A stretch of DNA of 64,000 bases from Methanobacteriota archaeon (lineage in GTDB: Archaea; Halobacteriota; Methanomicrobia; Methanomicrobiales; Methanoculleaceae), in contig JAENYE010000001.1 of the NCBI GenBank assembly GCA_016841955.1, positions 1 through 64,000 of the forward strand. Reading direction: 5' to 3'. The notes beneath the pieces are model-generated. The model worked only from the letters and a program-made list of their open reading frames with translations. It ran no database searches and was not told the origin of the DNA. Below are positions 43,580 through 52,283 of the stretch, in pieces. The number at the start of each line of letters is the position of its first letter. Position 1 is the stretch's first letter. The position numbers were made by a program, and so were the translations under genes.

Positions 43580-44545
43580 TCAGGGCAGCTCAATACGCCC
43601 GGCGATCCGGAGTTTCCCGCCCTCGAGGTAGTGAAGCACCGCCGCATCGCCGGGGAGGTAGACGAGGTCTTTCTCCAGCGCAAGCGTGAGCGTCGGTTGC
43701 CGCCAGTCTCCGTCGTCCCGCACCGCCTCCACCCGCGCCGGGATGAACTGCATCCAGTGGCCGAGGTGGAGCACCGTCCCTGCCGTGAGCGGTGCCGGCC
43801 AGTACCTGACCAGGGTCGCCCGTGCCTCGAGGTTCGTCCGGGTCCTGATCGCGGGATCGTCGGAGAGGACAAAGCCGCGGTCGAGGTCGTCCGACTCGAT
43901 GTTCTTGAGCGCGAGCCCCACGCGGTCGCCCTCGGCGGCCCAGTCGAAGTCGTCGTCGTGCTTCTGGATGGACCGCACCGTGATCGCCTTCTCACCCGGG
44001 TAGACCTTCAGGGTATCGTGCTTCCTGATACCGCCCCGCACGACGCCGCCGAGGATGACCGTCCCGATGCCGCGGACGTTGAAGTGGTGATCGATGGGAA
44101 CCGTCCCCACGGCACCGGCGCCGGGCTGGGTGGAGGACCGTGCATGCGCCTCGCGAAGCAGACGGTCGCGCAGCGCGATCGGGTCAACGTCTACGAACTC
44201 GTAGCGCTCGAGCACCGTCCCGCGCAGGAGCGGCGCGACCTCATCGGGGGTTACGTAGTTTTTGAGGACGATGTAGCCCTGCTCCACCCCGACCTCATCG
44301 AGCATCAGCACCCATTCCCCGAACGTCGGGGTGATCTCGCTCACCACGATGAGAACCGCATCCGCCATCGATGCGGCATAAAAGAGCGGGGCCAGCCGCT
44401 CGGGATACCGTGTCGGCTCGATGATGGTGACGGTATCGTCGCCCTTCTTCAGGTTATAGAAGGTTATATCGGATTCCGTGCCCTTCTTCCCGAGGTCCTT
44501 CGCGTAACCGGCGGGTCCCAGCACGGCAACATTCAGATTGCCCAT
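43580..44545 (-). CDS. EF-Tu/SelB-like protein with degenerate GTPase domain
   Basis: A 321-residue protein built like a translation GTPase: an N-terminal G-like domain (1-140) followed by two beta-barrel domains (HFNVRGIGTVILGGVVRGGI, typical of domain 2, and a domain-3-like C-terminus). The P-loop is broken: residues 9-17 read LGPAGYAKD instead of GHVDxGKT, and no NKxD motif is seen. It probably does not hydrolyse GTP in the usual way. Its biological role is unknown; SelB-like binding of an RNA or tRNA is one possibility. It is transcribed alone, convergent with mtrH. Confidence 0.75.
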   Translation of the reverse strand: MGNLNVAVLGPAGYAKDLGKKGTESDITFYNLKKGDDTVTIIEPTRYPERLAPLFYAASMADAVLIVVSEITPTFGEWVLMLDEVGVEQGYIVLKNYVTPDEVAPLLRGTVLERYEFVDVDPIALRDRLLREAHARSSTQPGAGAVGTVPIDHHFNVRGIGTVILGGVVRGGIRKHDTLKVYPGEKAITVRSIQKHDDDFDWAAEGDRVGLALKNIESDDLDRGFVLSDDPAIRTRTNLEARATLVRYWPAPLTAGTVLHLGHWMQFIPARVEAVRDDGDWRQPTLTLALEKDLVYLPGDAAVLHYLEGGKLRIAGRIELP

Positions 44546-44712
44546 ATGCCAGATCTCTTGGTTATCAGAGAGTATGAGGTTTACTCCGCGCTACCCGGGA
44601 GAACGCGCCCGGTTTCAGGCCACCTCCGACTTCACCGGAACCCTGCCGGCGTATGCCGTACCGGCAACACAGACATATTTTAATAAAGTAAAATTGATTT
44701 TATTTAGAACTC

Positions 44713-45663
44713 ATGAGGAGAACGGCGTTCATCACAATTCCGGCACTCGCCTGCACACTTCTCGTCAGTGTGGCCTGTGCGGCCGCTCTCGGACCGACCG
44801 GTATCTCCCCCGGATCCCTGCTTTCGTTGCCGAACGCGTGGACGATCATCTGGGATGTCAGGCTGCCGAGGGTTATCGCCGCGGCACTGGTCGGGTGTGC
44901 GCTTGCCGTGGCAGGCACGGCCATGCAGGGACTGTTCAGGAACCCGATGGCAGATCCCCACATCATCGGCACCTCGTCGGGCGGCGCCCTCGGGGCCACA
45001 ATCGCGATCGTCCTGTTTGCCGGCGCAGGACGACCGGTGTTCGCGTTCGCCGGGGCGATGGCCGCCACTTTCGCCGTCTACTTCATCTCCCGCAAGCGAG
45101 GTAAGATCCCGGTCGAAACGCTCCTGCTCTCCGGCATCGCCCTTTCAACGCTTCTTGCGGCACTCCTCTCTTTCCTCATGTATACCGCAGGGCGGAGCCT
45201 GCACCAGATCATGTTCTGGCTGATGGGAGGGCTCTGGAACGTATCGTGGGACGATGTCATCGTTGCCCTTCCCATTCTGGTCGGGTGCGCGGGCATCTAC
45301 CTCTTCGCACGCGACGTCAACATACTCTCCCTGAGCGAAGAGGACGCAACCCATCTCGGGGTGAACGTCGAGGGGTTGAAACGGATCCTCCTCGTCCTGA
45401 GCGCGTTAGTGGCGGGAATAGCCGTTGCGGTAGCCGGATCGATAGGGTTCATCGGCCTGATCACCCCGCATGTGATGCGGCTGATCGTCGGACCCGACCA
45501 CCGCCTTCTCTTCCCCGCAGCTGCTCTTGCAGGCGCTATCCTCCTCGTCTGGTCGGATACGCTCACAAGGACCTTCACGAACGACATGCCGGTCGGGATC
45601 ATAACCGCCTGCTTCGGCGCACCGTTCTTCATTTACCTTCTCCGGAGCCGGATGAAAACATGA
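44713..45663 (+). CDS. btuC: FecCD/BtuC-type ABC transporter permease
   Basis: Permease of a corrinoid or iron-chelate importer, 316 residues with about ten membrane helices. It has the family's RLPRVIAAALVGCALAVAG near the start and GFIGLITPHVMRLIVGPDHR for ATPase contact. Together with the ATPase and binding protein it forms a BtuCDF-type system. Corrinoid is the likelier cargo given the heavy need of Mtr, but the sequence does not prove it. The stop overlaps btuD (ATGA). Confidence 0.9.
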   Translation: MRRTAFITIPALACTLLVSVACAAALGPTGISPGSLLSLPNAWTIIWDVRLPRVIAAALVGCALAVAGTAMQGLFRNPMADPHIIGTSSGGALGATIAIVLFAGAGRPVFAFAGAMAATFAVYFISRKRGKIPVETLLLSGIALSTLLAALLSFLMYTAGRSLHQIMFWLMGGLWNVSWDDVIVALPILVGCAGIYLFARDVNILSLSEEDATHLGVNVEGLKRILLVLSALVAGIAVAVAGSIGFIGLITPHVMRLIVGPDHRLLFPAAALAGAILLVWSDTLTRTFTNDMPVGIITACFGAPFFIYLLRSRMKT

Positions 45664-46916
45664 AACCGGTTGAAATCATCGATATCGACGTCTCCTACGG
45701 CGCAAAGAAGATCCTCGAGGCGATCACGTTCCATGCAGACGCGGGCGAGATCCTCGGGATCATCGGGCCGAACGGGTCAGGGAAGACGACCCTCTTGAAA
45801 GCGATGAGCCGGGTCGTCGCCCGGGATAGCGGAGAGATCCGGCTCGATAGCCGGAATCTGGATACGCTCGGGTACCGCGAGCTTGCGCGTCAGGTCGCGG
45901 TAGTTCCGCAGGACATCTCAATCGGCTTCGACTACACGGTGCGCGACATCGTCATGATGGGAAGACACCCCTACATCGGGAGGCTTGCTTCCGAGACGCT
46001 CCGGGACGTGGAGATCTGCGACCACGCCATGCATCTTACAAACGTCGCCCACCTCACCGGGATGTCGATACACGATATCAGCGGCGGGGAACGCCAGCGG
46101 GTGCTCATAGCGCGGGCGCTCGCGCAGGAACCGAAAATCCTGCTGCTGGACGAAGCAACTTCGAATCTCGACGTCAGCCACCAGGTCGAGATCCTCAACA
46201 TCATCAGGGATCTTACCGGGAAGATCACGGTGGTAAGCGTCTTTCATGACCTGAACCTGGCCGCATACTACTGTGATCGGCTCCTGCTCCTCAAAGACCG
46301 GAAGGTCTACGCCACAGGGACACCCGAAGAAGTCCTGACCTACGAGAACATCCGCGAGATCTTTCAGATGGAGACACTCGTCAAACCACATCCGCTTACG
46401 GGGAGACCGTATATCCTGCCCGTGTATACGCACCAGTCGGGTGTTGGGACGAACCGGAGGGTGCATGTCGTCTGCGGCGGGGGGACGGGGTCCGATATCC
46501 TCCAGCTGCTCCATGCTGCGGGTTTTACAGTCACCTGCGGCATCCTGAACGTCCTGGATACGGATTACGGGACGGCCATGCACCTCGGTCTTCCCTGCGT
46601 TGCGGAACCTCCGTTTCACGGCATCACCCCCGAATCGCTCTCAGGCCTCCGCGAGTGCCTGGACGATGCAGACGCCATCGTCGTTACGGCCATGCCGATC
46701 GGCCGGGGGAATCTCGACAACCTCCGGGTGCTGCTCGACTACAGGACAAAGCCCATAATCCTCTACTCAAGGAACAGCAACTCCCCGATGGAGGACTATA
46801 CCGGGGGCGAAGCGGCTGCGGTGCTGGCCGACCTGGAGACGCGCGGGGCTCTCCGGGTCGAGGAGGCGGAGGAACTCCTTGCCCGCCTGTCGCAGGGATA
46901 CTCCGGTCGGAGCTGA
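45660..46916 (+). CDS. btuD: BtuD-type ABC ATPase with extra C-terminal domain
   Basis: ABC ATPase, 418 residues. Residues 1-255 hold Walker A GPNGSGKTTLLKA, signature ISGGERQRVLIARALAQ and Walker B ILLLDEATSNLD. Residues about 262-418 form an additional domain starting NRRVHVVCGGGTGSDILQLL, with a Rossmann-like glycine motif and PIILYSRNSNSPMED further on. Such extended ATPases are seen in archaeal corrinoid importers; the role of the extension is not known to me. It overlaps btuC by 4 bp. Confidence 0.88.
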   Translation: MKPVEIIDIDVSYGAKKILEAITFHADAGEILGIIGPNGSGKTTLLKAMSRVVARDSGEIRLDSRNLDTLGYRELARQVAVVPQDISIGFDYTVRDIVMMGRHPYIGRLASETLRDVEICDHAMHLTNVAHLTGMSIHDISGGERQRVLIARALAQEPKILLLDEATSNLDVSHQVEILNIIRDLTGKITVVSVFHDLNLAAYYCDRLLLLKDRKVYATGTPEEVLTYENIREIFQMETLVKPHPLTGRPYILPVYTHQSGVGTNRRVHVVCGGGTGSDILQLLHAAGFTVTCGILNVLDTDYGTAMHLGLPCVAEPPFHGITPESLSGLRECLDDADAIVVTAMPIGRGNLDNLRVLLDYRTKPIILYSRNSNSPMEDYTGGEAAAVLADLETRGALRVEEAEELLARLSQGYSGRS

Positions 46917-47073
46917 CTCCCGATTCCCCCGCCCGGAGCGTTAAACCCGGCAGTATGCGTGGGATCGCTTCCTACCGGGGACGCGGAAGGCGACGCCCGG
47001 CAAACACCGCGGTGCCGTAGCATGATGTCAATTTGTAAACTGTTATTACCGTAACGCAAGTGTACCTATAGTA

Positions 47074-48111
47074 ATGCGAACCACGCGCCTGATACTCTCT
47101 GTTTCGTCGATCATCGTGCTCCTTCTGCTTGCCGGTACGGCAGGTGCGACACCCGTCGTTACGGGTGAGGCCGGACGATGCGTGACGGTGACCGACGATC
47201 TCGGGGAGACCGTCGTCATTCGGGGAACGCCGCAGCGAATAGTCTCGCTCGCACCCTCGAACACCGAGATCCTGTATACCCTGGGCCTTGAGGACCGGAT
47301 CGTCGGTGTCACCGATTACTGCGACTATCCGCCTGGGGCTGCCGATAAACCGAAAGTCGGCGGATACAGCAGCGTCAACATCGAAAAGGTGATCGCGGCG
47401 GAACCGGACCTGATCTTCGCCGCACGCAACACCGAAGAAGTTGCCGACCGCCTGCGAACCCTCGGGATGACCGTCGTCTCCCTCAACCCGCAGACGGTCG
47501 ACGACGTCCTGCGGGACATCGAACTTGTCGGAACGGCGACCGGGCAGGAAGAGCAGGCATCAGCATGCATCGAGGAACTCCGGAAGCGCATCCGGGCAGT
47601 GACCGGAAAGGTGGAAAACCTGGCCGAACGACCATCAGTCGCGCATATCGTCTGGTACGACCCGATCAGGGTCAGTGGCAGGGGAACGTTCCAGGACGAG
47701 GTGATCAGGATGGCCGGGGGGACCAACGCATTCGGTGCTGTCGAGGAATGGAGCATCGTCAGCCTTGAAGAGTTCATCACCACGGATCCCGAGTATATCC
47801 TGGTCAGTTCGGGCACCGGCATGAACAGAGACGGGTATGATGCCATCTACGATTACATCATGAACGAGCCCCGCCTGCAGAGACTCGATGCGGTCAGGAA
47901 CGGCCGTGTTTACGTCATTGACTCCGATATCGTCAGCCGTGGGAGCCCGCGGATCGTGGATGCGCTGGAAGAGGTGGCAGGAGACCTCCACCCGGACGTC
48001 TTCGGGACAGGCACCCCGAAGGCAACAGAGGCGGTCCAGTCACCGGGTTTCGGTGCGATCCCGCTCATCTGTACCTTCTTCGCCGTATTCCTGGCCTGGA
48101 GGAAGAGGTAG
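47074..48111 (+). CDS. btuF: BtuF-type substrate-binding protein with PGF-type anchor
   Basis: Periplasmic-type binding protein, 345 residues. A signal peptide (1-25) is followed by a BtuF-like domain (ITPQRIVSLAPSNTEIL-type start: RIVSLAPSNTEILYTLGLED) and KVGGYSSVNIEKVIAAEPDL. Instead of a lipid anchor it ends SPGFGAIPLICTFF...WRKR, a PGF-CTERM-type signal, so it is probably processed and anchored by an archaeosortase. It lies 157 bp downstream of btuD and may have its own promoter. Confidence 0.9.
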   Translation: MRTTRLILSVSSIIVLLLLAGTAGATPVVTGEAGRCVTVTDDLGETVVIRGTPQRIVSLAPSNTEILYTLGLEDRIVGVTDYCDYPPGAADKPKVGGYSSVNIEKVIAAEPDLIFAARNTEEVADRLRTLGMTVVSLNPQTVDDVLRDIELVGTATGQEEQASACIEELRKRIRAVTGKVENLAERPSVAHIVWYDPIRVSGRGTFQDEVIRMAGGTNAFGAVEEWSIVSLEEFITTDPEYILVSSGTGMNRDGYDAIYDYIMNEPRLQRLDAVRNGRVYVIDSDIVSRGSPRIVDALEEVAGDLHPDVFGTGTPKATEAVQSPGFGAIPLICTFFAVFLAWRKR

Positions 48112-48269
48112 AGCCGGTGCTGTGCAGAGTGCGGCTGAACTTCTTCCGGTAAGGAGCAGTAATCCGGGAACCCATGCCCGCGGCAGATCGTACCCGGTAC
48201 GACGGCTGCTGCAGTCGGGACGACCATCGGCATCCGGCGGGGAGATACCGATCTCAGCCATGTAATGTC

Positions 48270-48674
48270 TCAAGGGCCGGCGGGCCGCCCGATCAGCCGT
48301 TCCACCGCCGCGCGGAACTCGCGGAACTGCTTCGAGACCTCGGGGCCGCGGGAGCCCGGGTAGGCGTTTGCACCCCGCACGACGATATTGTGCCCGTCTA
48401 TCTCCATCCGCAGGTGCCAGTAGGTAACGTCGCAGCAGGAGTGGGCGGAGACGTACTCCGGCTCCCACTCCCGGACACCGAGCCGGTCGACGGTCTCCCG
48501 GAACCGAGCCCACTCCTCCTCTGCGGGCGACGCCTCCATCACCACTCCGGAGTAGCCGCCGGCACTCGCCCATTCGTAGAGGAGCCGGCCGTCTACGAGC
48601 CTGACGTAGAGGGACGGCCCGACGCTCCCGCCCAGGTAGAACTCAAACGCCGTCGGAGGCGCACCGCCGCACAT
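48270..48674 (-). CDS. Small protein of unknown function next to ecfT
   Basis: A 134-residue soluble protein with no recognised domain. It begins MCGGAPPTAFEFYLGGSVGP and has repeated Trp/Glu-rich segments (VREWEPEYVSAHSCCDVTYW, then HLRMEIDGHNIVVRG). No signal peptide or membrane segment. It starts 6 bp downstream of ecfT and is probably part of the same transcript; any link to transport is inference. Confidence 0.65.
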   Translation of the reverse strand: MCGGAPPTAFEFYLGGSVGPSLYVRLVDGRLLYEWASAGGYSGVVMEASPAEEEWARFRETVDRLGVREWEPEYVSAHSCCDVTYWHLRMEIDGHNIVVRGANAYPGSRGPEVSKQFREFRAAVERLIGRPAGP

Positions 48675-48680
48675 ATCAGG

Positions 48681-49466
48681 TTATACGACCAGCACGGCCA
48701 AATACCCTGCGACTAGAAGGCCCATGCAGCAGATCCCGGCGACGTCGGCCCTGCCCGGCACGAGGTCACGCATCGGTGTCCGCCTGCCGGAGCGGTATCC
48801 CCGGAGGTCGATGGTCAGCCCGAGGACCGTGGCTTTCCCGAGGGAGTTCGAGACCAGCGGGATGATGATGGGGAAGAGGCCCCGGATCTTCCCGGCAAGG
48901 CCTCTCCCGGGGTTATAGGCACGGGCAAGCTGCGCCTCGTGGATCCGCTTCCCCTCGAGCTGCAGGCTCGGGATGAACCGGAGCGCAATCAGGAACATGA
49001 GCGTGTAGTCCACAGGCATCCTGAGGCGGTCCATGACATGGACGAGGTCGCGCGGCTGGGTGGATATGACCAGGAGCTGGAACGCAAACAGCATCGCCGC
49101 GAACCGGAGCGACATCGCGAGCGCAAGGGCGATCGCCCCCGCCGTGACGGGGAAAGCACCGCCGATGACCGGGACCGCCGGAGGGACCAGGTAGCAGAGG
49201 ATATCCCCGCTCCGGATGGTGAGGACGGTAAGGGCGAGCAGGCTCACCGCGAGCGAGAGCAGCAGGGGAACCTGGCGAAGAAGGTCGCGGGCAAGCCCGC
49301 TCGCTACCGCCACGGCTACGACCGTCCCGGAAAGGACCGCGAGCATCACGGTATCGCTCGTCAGCACCGCAAGGGCCACGACGACGGCTGCAAAGATCAG
49401 TTTGGTGAGCGGGTGGAGGCGGTGAAAGGCGCTCTCCCGGGTGACATACTGCATAATCTCGGACAT
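48681..49466 (-). CDS. ecfT: ECF transporter transmembrane component EcfT
   Basis: Energy-coupling-factor membrane subunit, 261 residues with about six helices, ending in the coupling region LQLEGKRIHEAQLARAYNPG and ATVLGLTIDLRGYRSGRR. The ATG at 49466 is preceded by GAGGAGG at ideal distance, although it lies inside the 3' end of the ecfA frame (70-bp overlap). An ATG 12 bases downstream is possible but lacks such a site. Confidence 0.9.
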   Translation of the reverse strand: MSEIMQYVTRESAFHRLHPLTKLIFAAVVVALAVLTSDTVMLAVLSGTVVAVAVASGLARDLLRQVPLLLSLAVSLLALTVLTIRSGDILCYLVPPAVPVIGGAFPVTAGAIALALAMSLRFAAMLFAFQLLVISTQPRDLVHVMDRLRMPVDYTLMFLIALRFIPSLQLEGKRIHEAQLARAYNPGRGLAGKIRGLFPIIIPLVSNSLGKATVLGLTIDLRGYRSGRRTPMRDLVPGRADVAGICCMGLLVAGYLAVLVV

Positions 49467-50929
49467 GGTTCCTCCTCATAAGTTCTTCCGTCGTAGACGA
49501 TCCTTCCCTGCTCCATCCTGACGATACGATCCGCATACACCTCCCCGAGATGCATATCGTGCGTCACCATGACGATCGTGTGACCGCTCTGCCGCAGGCG
49601 CCCGAGGATCTCCATGACCCTTCCTGACTCCCGGGCGTCGAGCCCGGTCGTGGGCTCGTCGAGCACGATCACGTTCGGCTTCATGGCGATGACACAGGCG
49701 ATGGCCAGGCGTTGCCGCTCGCCCCGCGAGAGCGAACGCGGGTAGGCTGCCTTCCGGTGGAGGAGGCCGACCTCGCGAAGGGCCGCGTCGACCGGCTGCC
49801 CCGGGTCACCGGGGTCGATGTTTTTGAGGCCGAATGCCACTTCGTCCTCCACGGTCTCTGCAAAGAGCATGGTGTCCGGGTTCTGGAAGACGAGACCCAC
49901 ATGGCGTGCGAGTTCCGCTATCGGGACCGTCGCGGCGTCGAGTCCGTCGACGGTGACGGTGCCTTCGGTGGGGCGGAGCAGCCCGTTGAAGTGCTTGACG
50001 AGCGTCGTCTTCCCGGACCCGTTCTCCCCGACCACGGCCACGATCTCACCGGGAGCGACCTCGAGGTCGAGACCCCCGACGGCCATTACCCCGTCGTAGC
50101 GGTGGACGAGCCCACGGACCGATATGATGGGGGGTGCCTCGCTCCGTGGGGCTGCCGCCGGTGCAGGGGACCGGACGCCGCCGCCCGCCGGGTGTTGCAG
50201 GAGGTCGTCCTGCAGCATCTGTGCGGGAGACCCTTCCGCAACGATCGCTCCGCCTTCGACGAGGACCATCCGGTCCGCGATGGCGGCGAGCTCGCCGAGC
50301 TTCTGCTCGACGATGAGCACGGCCGTACCCTCCCCAGAAAGCCGGCGGAGGAGCGCGGATACCGCACCGGTCGCTTCCGCATCCAGTTCGGCGGTCGGTT
50401 CGTCCAGGACGAGGATCTCTGTCCCAAGGGCGAGGGTTGCGGCGATGGCAACCCGCTGCTTCTGCCCCCCGGAGAGAGTATGCGGTGCCCGGTCCGCGAG
50501 GTCGGCGATCCCGGTCGCCTCCATCACCTGGCGGAGCCTCTGCCGCATCTCCTCCCGGGAGAGCCCGAGATTCTCAAGCCCGGAGGCCACCTCCTCCTCG
50601 ACGGTCGTGAAGATGAGCTGGGCGTCGGCGTCGTCGAAGACCACCCCGACGTTTCTCCCGATCTCGGCCATGCTCCGGTAGTCCCGGACGCTCTTCCCGA
50701 GGATGGTGATCGCACCCTCGAGCGTGCCGCCGTACTCGTGATGGAGAATGCCGGACGCCGCAAGGCAGAGGGTCGTCTTCCCGGCCCCGGTGGGGCCGGT
50801 GACGAAGACGATCTCCCCTCTCCCGATAGCAAGGTCGATCCCGTCGAGTGCCGGCGTCCCGGACCCGGGGTAGGTGTAGGTGACGCCTCGAAGAGAGAGG
50901 GCGGTCTCCCGGCCGACCTCAGGATTCAT
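49397..50929 (-). CDS. ecfA: ECF transporter double ABC ATPase EcfA
   Basis: Two ABC ATPase domains in one chain, 510 residues. Half 1: Walker A GPTGAGKTT, signature LSGGQKQRVAIA. Half 2: Walker A GENGSGKTT, signature LSRGERQRLAIA. This layout serves an ECF importer together with EcfT and an S component. After GRIVYDGRTYEEE the chain continues for about 20 residues that look unrelated to the family and overlap ecfT by 70 bp, so the original stop may have been lost. The start is at 50929, 11 bp inside the S-component gene. Confidence 0.9.
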   Translation of the reverse strand: MNPEVGRETALSLRGVTYTYPGSGTPALDGIDLAIGRGEIVFVTGPTGAGKTTLCLAASGILHHEYGGTLEGAITILGKSVRDYRSMAEIGRNVGVVFDDADAQLIFTTVEEEVASGLENLGLSREEMRQRLRQVMEATGIADLADRAPHTLSGGQKQRVAIAATLALGTEILVLDEPTAELDAEATGAVSALLRRLSGEGTAVLIVEQKLGELAAIADRMVLVEGGAIVAEGSPAQMLQDDLLQHPAGGGVRSPAPAAAPRSEAPPIISVRGLVHRYDGVMAVGGLDLEVAPGEIVAVVGENGSGKTTLVKHFNGLLRPTEGTVTVDGLDAATVPIAELARHVGLVFQNPDTMLFAETVEDEVAFGLKNIDPGDPGQPVDAALREVGLLHRKAAYPRSLSRGERQRLAIACVIAMKPNVIVLDEPTTGLDARESGRVMEILGRLRQSGHTIVMVTHDMHLGEVYADRIVRMEQGRIVYDGRTYEEEPCPRLCSMSPGRAPFTASTRSPN

Positions 50930-51485
50930 CTGCCGGCCTCGCGTCCCGTGCCGGGGCCGCACGCGGGGCCCCCCGCATCAATGCCCGCGACGCCGGCACC
51001 TCGAGCGCCTGCGCAACGACGGCATTGACCGCCGCCGTCATGAGTACGATCGGCACGGTGACCGCGAGGAACGCACCGACGGTCCCGAACGTGCCAAGAA
51101 CCGTCGGGGCCACGGCGAGGAGCGCGATGAGGATGAAGGAGAACCCGCTCGCGAGGGTGGCAACGAGCGTCGTCACCGCCGGGGCGAGAACGAACCGGTC
51201 TCTCAGCACCAGGTAGGTCCCGAGACAGACGACCGCCCCGATAGGTTCGCTGATCAGGTTTGCGGGCGGGAAGATCGAGTGGCTGAGAAGGGCACAGACG
51301 ACGCCCGCCACGACGCCGATCCCGAGCGCCTCCCGGAACGTGGGCACGATGAGGATGATGGCGAGGCTATAGAAGGCGATCACGAGGTTCGATACGATGG
51401 GACCGGGGATCAGGAGGGACATGTACCTGATGATGGCCCCTATGGCAAGGAGTATGCCGACAATTGCAATATCTCTCGATTTCAT
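50919..51485 (-). CDS. ECF transporter substrate-binding (S) component
   Basis: Hydrophobic protein of 188 residues with about six membrane helices, the usual size of an S component, and directly upstream of ecfA-ecfT. It begins MKSRDIAIVGILLAIGAIIRY. The substrate (a vitamin or metal) cannot be deduced from the sequence. The C-terminal 20 residues are an Ala/Arg-rich tail. It overlaps ecfA by 11 bp. Confidence 0.8.
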   Translation of the reverse strand: MKSRDIAIVGILLAIGAIIRYMSLLIPGPIVSNLVIAFYSLAIILIVPTFREALGIGVVAGVVCALLSHSIFPPANLISEPIGAVVCLGTYLVLRDRFVLAPAVTTLVATLASGFSFILIALLAVAPTVLGTFGTVGAFLAVTVPIVLMTAAVNAVVAQALEVPASRALMRGAPRAAPARDARPADES

Positions 51486-51640
51486 GGTATCAATTTCATG
51501 GTATGGAATTCGACAAACGATCGAACAGGATATTTGCGGAAATCAGTACGGACGCCAGCATAGCCGGGACTGAGGCCAGAAGAGTCCTCCGGGGACGTTC
51601 CCGGAGGCGACGGACAGGGCCGAATGCCCCGGCGATATAC

Positions 51641-51684
51641 TGCACATTGTTGTACAGAATAGTACATCTGTGCATATATATTTT
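51641..51684 (-). promoter_or_regulatory. Predicted promoter with dyad upstream of the ECF operon
   Basis: On the minus strand a TATA-like AAAATATATA (51675-51684) is followed by TGCACA...TGTGCA arms (51641-51646 and 51669-51674) with inner GTAC cores. This could be an operator. The resulting leader to 51485 would be about 160 nt and contains a CCTCCGGG/CCCGGAGG hairpin near 51590-51610. I do not recognise a known riboswitch there. Confidence 0.35.
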
Positions 51685-51707
51685 CCGGGACCCGGATCCC
51701 GGGCGGG

Positions 51708-52283
51708 TCACCGCCGCGAGAGCAGGAGCGCCGCAACAAGCACCGCGCCGGACGTCACAAGGACGGCTGCAGGCGCCGCTGCCGTCGGCGTGGCCGAAGG
51801 TGTGGCCGTCGGCATCGCCGTGGTCTCCGGTTCCGTGGGCGTCGCGGTGGGCACAGCAGCGGTCGGCGTCACCAGGGTTCCCGGGGGTGTCCCGAGGGTA
51901 ACGGGAATGGTAGTGTAACCGTAGCCGGAGAGGTTCGACCGGTCGACAGGTGCTTCCACGGCGTAGACGGTGTAGGTCCCGGGATCGAGCCCGGCCTCAC
52001 CAGTTCTCCAACGGTAGGTCCAGCGGTCGTCGGCACCGACCGTCACCGTCGTGAAACTGGCCGGGTCCCCGGACCGGACGGGTGTATGCGGGTCTTCAAG
52101 CCGTCCGCCGTTGGGGGGGAGGTTCGGGCCGGTCACGAAGAGGTAGACGGTGTCGCTCCCCGTGCTCGTCCCTCCGAGCACGACCTCGCTGCCCGGGTAC
52201 ACCGTGACAGCGGAGGCGGACGGAGCGATGACGAGGGCGACGAGGAGAAGGACACCCGCGATGATCAGGGTTCGATCAGGCAT
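51708..52283 (-). CDS. Small exported, membrane-anchored protein
   Basis: A 191-residue predicted envelope protein: signal peptide (1-24, MPDRTLIIAGVLLLVALVIA), a beta-rich domain of about 110 residues (VTVYPGSEVVLGGTSTGSDT and DDRWTYRWRTGEAGLDPGTY), a Thr/Ala/Pro linker, and a C-terminal hydrophobic segment ending LLLSRR. The domain resembles ones repeated in Methanomicrobiales surface proteins, but I cannot name its function. It overlaps the amidohydrolase gene by 8 bp. Confidence 0.7.
   Translation of the reverse strand: MPDRTLIIAGVLLLVALVIAPSASAVTVYPGSEVVLGGTSTGSDTVYLFVTGPNLPPNGGRLEDPHTPVRSGDPASFTTVTVGADDRWTYRWRTGEAGLDPGTYTVYAVEAPVDRSNLSGYGYTTIPVTLGTPPGTLVTPTAAVPTATPTEPETTAMPTATPSATPTAAAPAAVLVTSGAVLVAALLLSRR

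Noticed and set aside
44546-44712. Cobalamin riboswitch upstream of btuC
   Set aside because: No B12-box-like sequence seen; the region is short and AT-rich, consistent with a simple promoter.
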